7,596 nucleotides of DNA from Bacteroides sp. (GTDB lineage Bacteria; Bacteroidota; Bacteroidia; Bacteroidales; GCA-2748055), in NCBI GenBank assembly GCA_011048475.1, contig DSDZ01000472.1, forward strand, positions 1 through 7,596, in the 5' to 3' direction. Each line of letters begins with the position of its first letter. The first letter of the stretch is position 1. The position numbers were made by a program, and so were the translations under genes. A model generated the notes under the pieces. It was given only the letters and a program-made list of their open reading frames with translations. It was not told the origin of the DNA and ran no database searches. Shown piece after piece: positions 6,267 through 7,596 of this stretch.

Positions 6267-7596
6267 ATGAAAACAAAGACCGGATCTGTTATATTTTGTA
6301 TGCTTTTCCTCATCCCCTTTCTGGCCGCAGGGCAGAAAAGAGGGCTTGAATCCATTCAGCGGGGCGACCTTGAAGCCCATATGGAATTCCTTGCATCGGA
6401 TGAGCTCATGGGAAGGGCCACGGGAGAGCCGGGCCTGGACATCGCAGCCCGCTACCTGGCCGTCCAGGCTGCGAGGATCGGACTGCAGCCTGCCGATCCG
6501 GACCGGGATTATATGCAGCCATACACCATCGTGGAGGGGGAAATCGACTGGGGCAGCTCTGCTGTTTCCATCCATGAAAAGGGGAAGGAGCCGGTGGTCA
6601 GCCGGGACCGTTTTTTCATGCTGCCCTCTCCGGATGCCGATTCCCTGGTGCTTGAAGGAGAGGTTGTCTTTGCCGGATACGGGATCCAGGATGAACAGCA
6701 GGGTTACGATGATCTGGAAGGGATTGACATCCGGGACAAGGTGGTTCTGATCATGAACCGGGGACCCATGAACGAGGCGGGTGATGAAGCACTGTTCGAC
6801 AATGAGAAGTGGAACAGTATGCAGTGTATACAGTACAAGATGCAGGCGCTCTTCAGCCGACAGCCAAAGGCGGTGCTGCAGGTTTTTGACCCGAAATCGG
6901 GGACCCGTTCCATCGAGGACATCAATCCCCGCATTGCCGAATACATTGGCAAGTCGAGGGGATTGAAGAAGGAGGAGGAGGGAGGTGGCGAACCGGCCGA
7001 ACGGCCGAGACTGATCCTCATTCACAGGAATCTGGCGGACCTGATCCTGGAGGGGACCGGCAGGGACCTTGCCGGGCTGCAGAAGGAGATCGACCGGAAT
7101 GTGGCACCGGGTTCTTTCCCCGTCGGCAATAAAAGGGTAAGGATCGTGCTGAACATGAAACAGAAGGAGATGGTGGTCCCCAATGTGTTCGGACTCATCG
7201 AAGGAAGCGATCCGGACCTGAAGGACGAAGTGGTCATCTACACGGCCCATTTCGACCACGTGGGGACCGATCCGTCCGGAGCCGTATTCAACGGTGCCGA
7301 TGACAATGCATCGGGTACGGTTGCCCTTGTCGAGATCGCAGAAGCGTTCATGAAGGAAAAAAAGCGTCCCAAAAGGAGCGTCGGGATCCTCTGGATTTCA
7401 GGGGAAGAGATCGGCCTGTTCGGTTCGGAATACTTTTCGGATCATCCGCTGGTTGCGGAGGATAACATCGCAGCGGTGATCAACCTGGATATGGTGGGCA
7501 GAAGGAAGACAAGGGAAGATGAAGAAAGCCGGCAGAACCTGACCATTGTGGGTGGCGATTCGGTGAAGGTGATCGGCGGACTGCAGAGCCGTGTCC
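6267..7596 (+). CDS. Secreted M28-family zinc metallopeptidase (3' truncated)
   Basis: The frame runs from the ATG at 6267 to the right edge without a stop (443 codons). Residues 1 to about 22 form a signal peptide: KTK, a hydrophobic core (VIFCMLFLIPFL), then an AAG/QK-like cleavage site with no lipobox, so export to the periplasm or outside is likely. A PA-type insert covers about 110-270 (VVFAGYGIQ 133-141, IRDKVVLIMNRGP 155-167). The M28 core starts near 300: TAHFDHVG (326-333, zinc His328 with Asp330), GADDNASG (343-350, bridging Asp346), GEEIGLFGSEYF (379-390, catalytic Glu380 and ligand Glu381) and INLDMVGR (405-412, Asp408). The last zinc His expected near the C-terminus lies beyond the window. 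Family members are aminopeptidases or carboxypeptidases; specificity is not readable. A Lys/Glu/Gly-rich stretch (about 234-247) looks like a flexible loop. There is no Shine-Dalgarno; it may share the transcript of the KamA-like gene. Confidence 0.93.
   Translation, partial: MKTKTGSVIFCMLFLIPFLAAGQKRGLESIQRGDLEAHMEFLASDELMGRATGEPGLDIAARYLAVQAARIGLQPADPDRDYMQPYTIVEGEIDWGSSAVSIHEKGKEPVVSRDRFFMLPSPDADSLVLEGEVVFAGYGIQDEQQGYDDLEGIDIRDKVVLIMNRGPMNEAGDEALFDNEKWNSMQCIQYKMQALFSRQPKAVLQVFDPKSGTRSIEDINPRIAEYIGKSRGLKKEEEGGGEPAERPRLILIHRNLADLILEGTGRDLAGLQKEIDRNVAPGSFPVGNKRVRIVLNMKQKEMVVPNVFGLIEGSDPDLKDEVVIYTAHFDHVGTDPSGAVFNGADDNASGTVALVEIAEAFMKEKKRPKRSVGILWISGEEIGLFGSEYFSDHPLVAEDNIAAVINLDMVGRRKTREDEESRQNLTIVGGDSVKVIGGLQSRV

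Noticed and set aside
6048..7259. 403-codon minus strand open frame opposite the peptidase gene
   Set aside because: The + strand encodes an unmistakable M28 peptidase with all expected motifs in order. The antisense frame has no recognisable domain and also overlaps the end of the KamA-like gene.
1..7596. CRISPR array, tRNA/rRNA genes, insertion sequence or prophage
   Set aside because: There are no regularly spaced repeats, clover-leaf segments, transposase or phage motifs, or terminal inverted repeats; real genes fill nearly the whole window.

Overview
The window looks like ordinary chromosome from a member of the Bacteroidota, probably a Bacteroidales-like anaerobe or marine relative, at roughly 53% G+C by eye. 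The evidence is the gene types (a HAMP/GAF sensor ending in a coiled coil, a 447-residue Bacillus/Bacteroidota-type phosphoglucose isomerase, a long KamA-like radical SAM protein, a secreted M28 peptidase with a PA-type insert), the lack of Shine-Dalgarno sequences before most starts, and TAnnTTTG-like promoter boxes in the one divergent intergenic region. The phylum is an inference. I see no phage, insertion sequence, CRISPR array, tRNA or rRNA.

Layout. (1) Bases 2-955 (+): the 3' part of a HAMP-plus-GAF signalling protein, cut by the left edge, followed by a hairpin terminator. (2) Bases 956-1104: intergenic region with several overlapping inverted repeats and a possible promoter. (3) Bases 1105-1533 (+): a small heat shock protein (Hsp20) with a strong ribosome binding site. 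(4) Bases 3945 down to 1584 (-): glucose-6-phosphate isomerase (pgi) followed 55 bases later by an EamA/DMT-family membrane transporter, probably co-transcribed; the transporter converges on hsp20 with a 50-base gap holding a weak hairpin. (5) Bases 3946-4024: short AT-rich divergent promoter region. (6) Bases 4025-6229 (+): a 734-residue KamA-family radical SAM protein. (7) Bases 6267-7596 (+): a secreted M28 zinc peptidase, cut by the right edge, 37 bases downstream of the KamA-like gene and possibly in its transcript.

How they fit together. Pgi is a central glycolytic/gluconeogenic enzyme, Hsp20 is a holdase chaperone, and the GAF protein is a stress or signal sensor. No shared pathway ties the genes together; this is a housekeeping neighbourhood. 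The one gene with real scope for novelty is the KamA-like protein. It is far longer than classical lysine 2,3-aminomutase, has a helical N-terminal region of about 250 residues that I do not recognise, and keeps the radical SAM cysteines, the carboxylate-binding arginine and the PLP lysine. At the two positions where lysine 2,3-aminomutase uses aspartates to hold the lysine side chain it carries Lys and Asn, which points away from lysine as substrate and towards an acidic amino acid such as glutamate.
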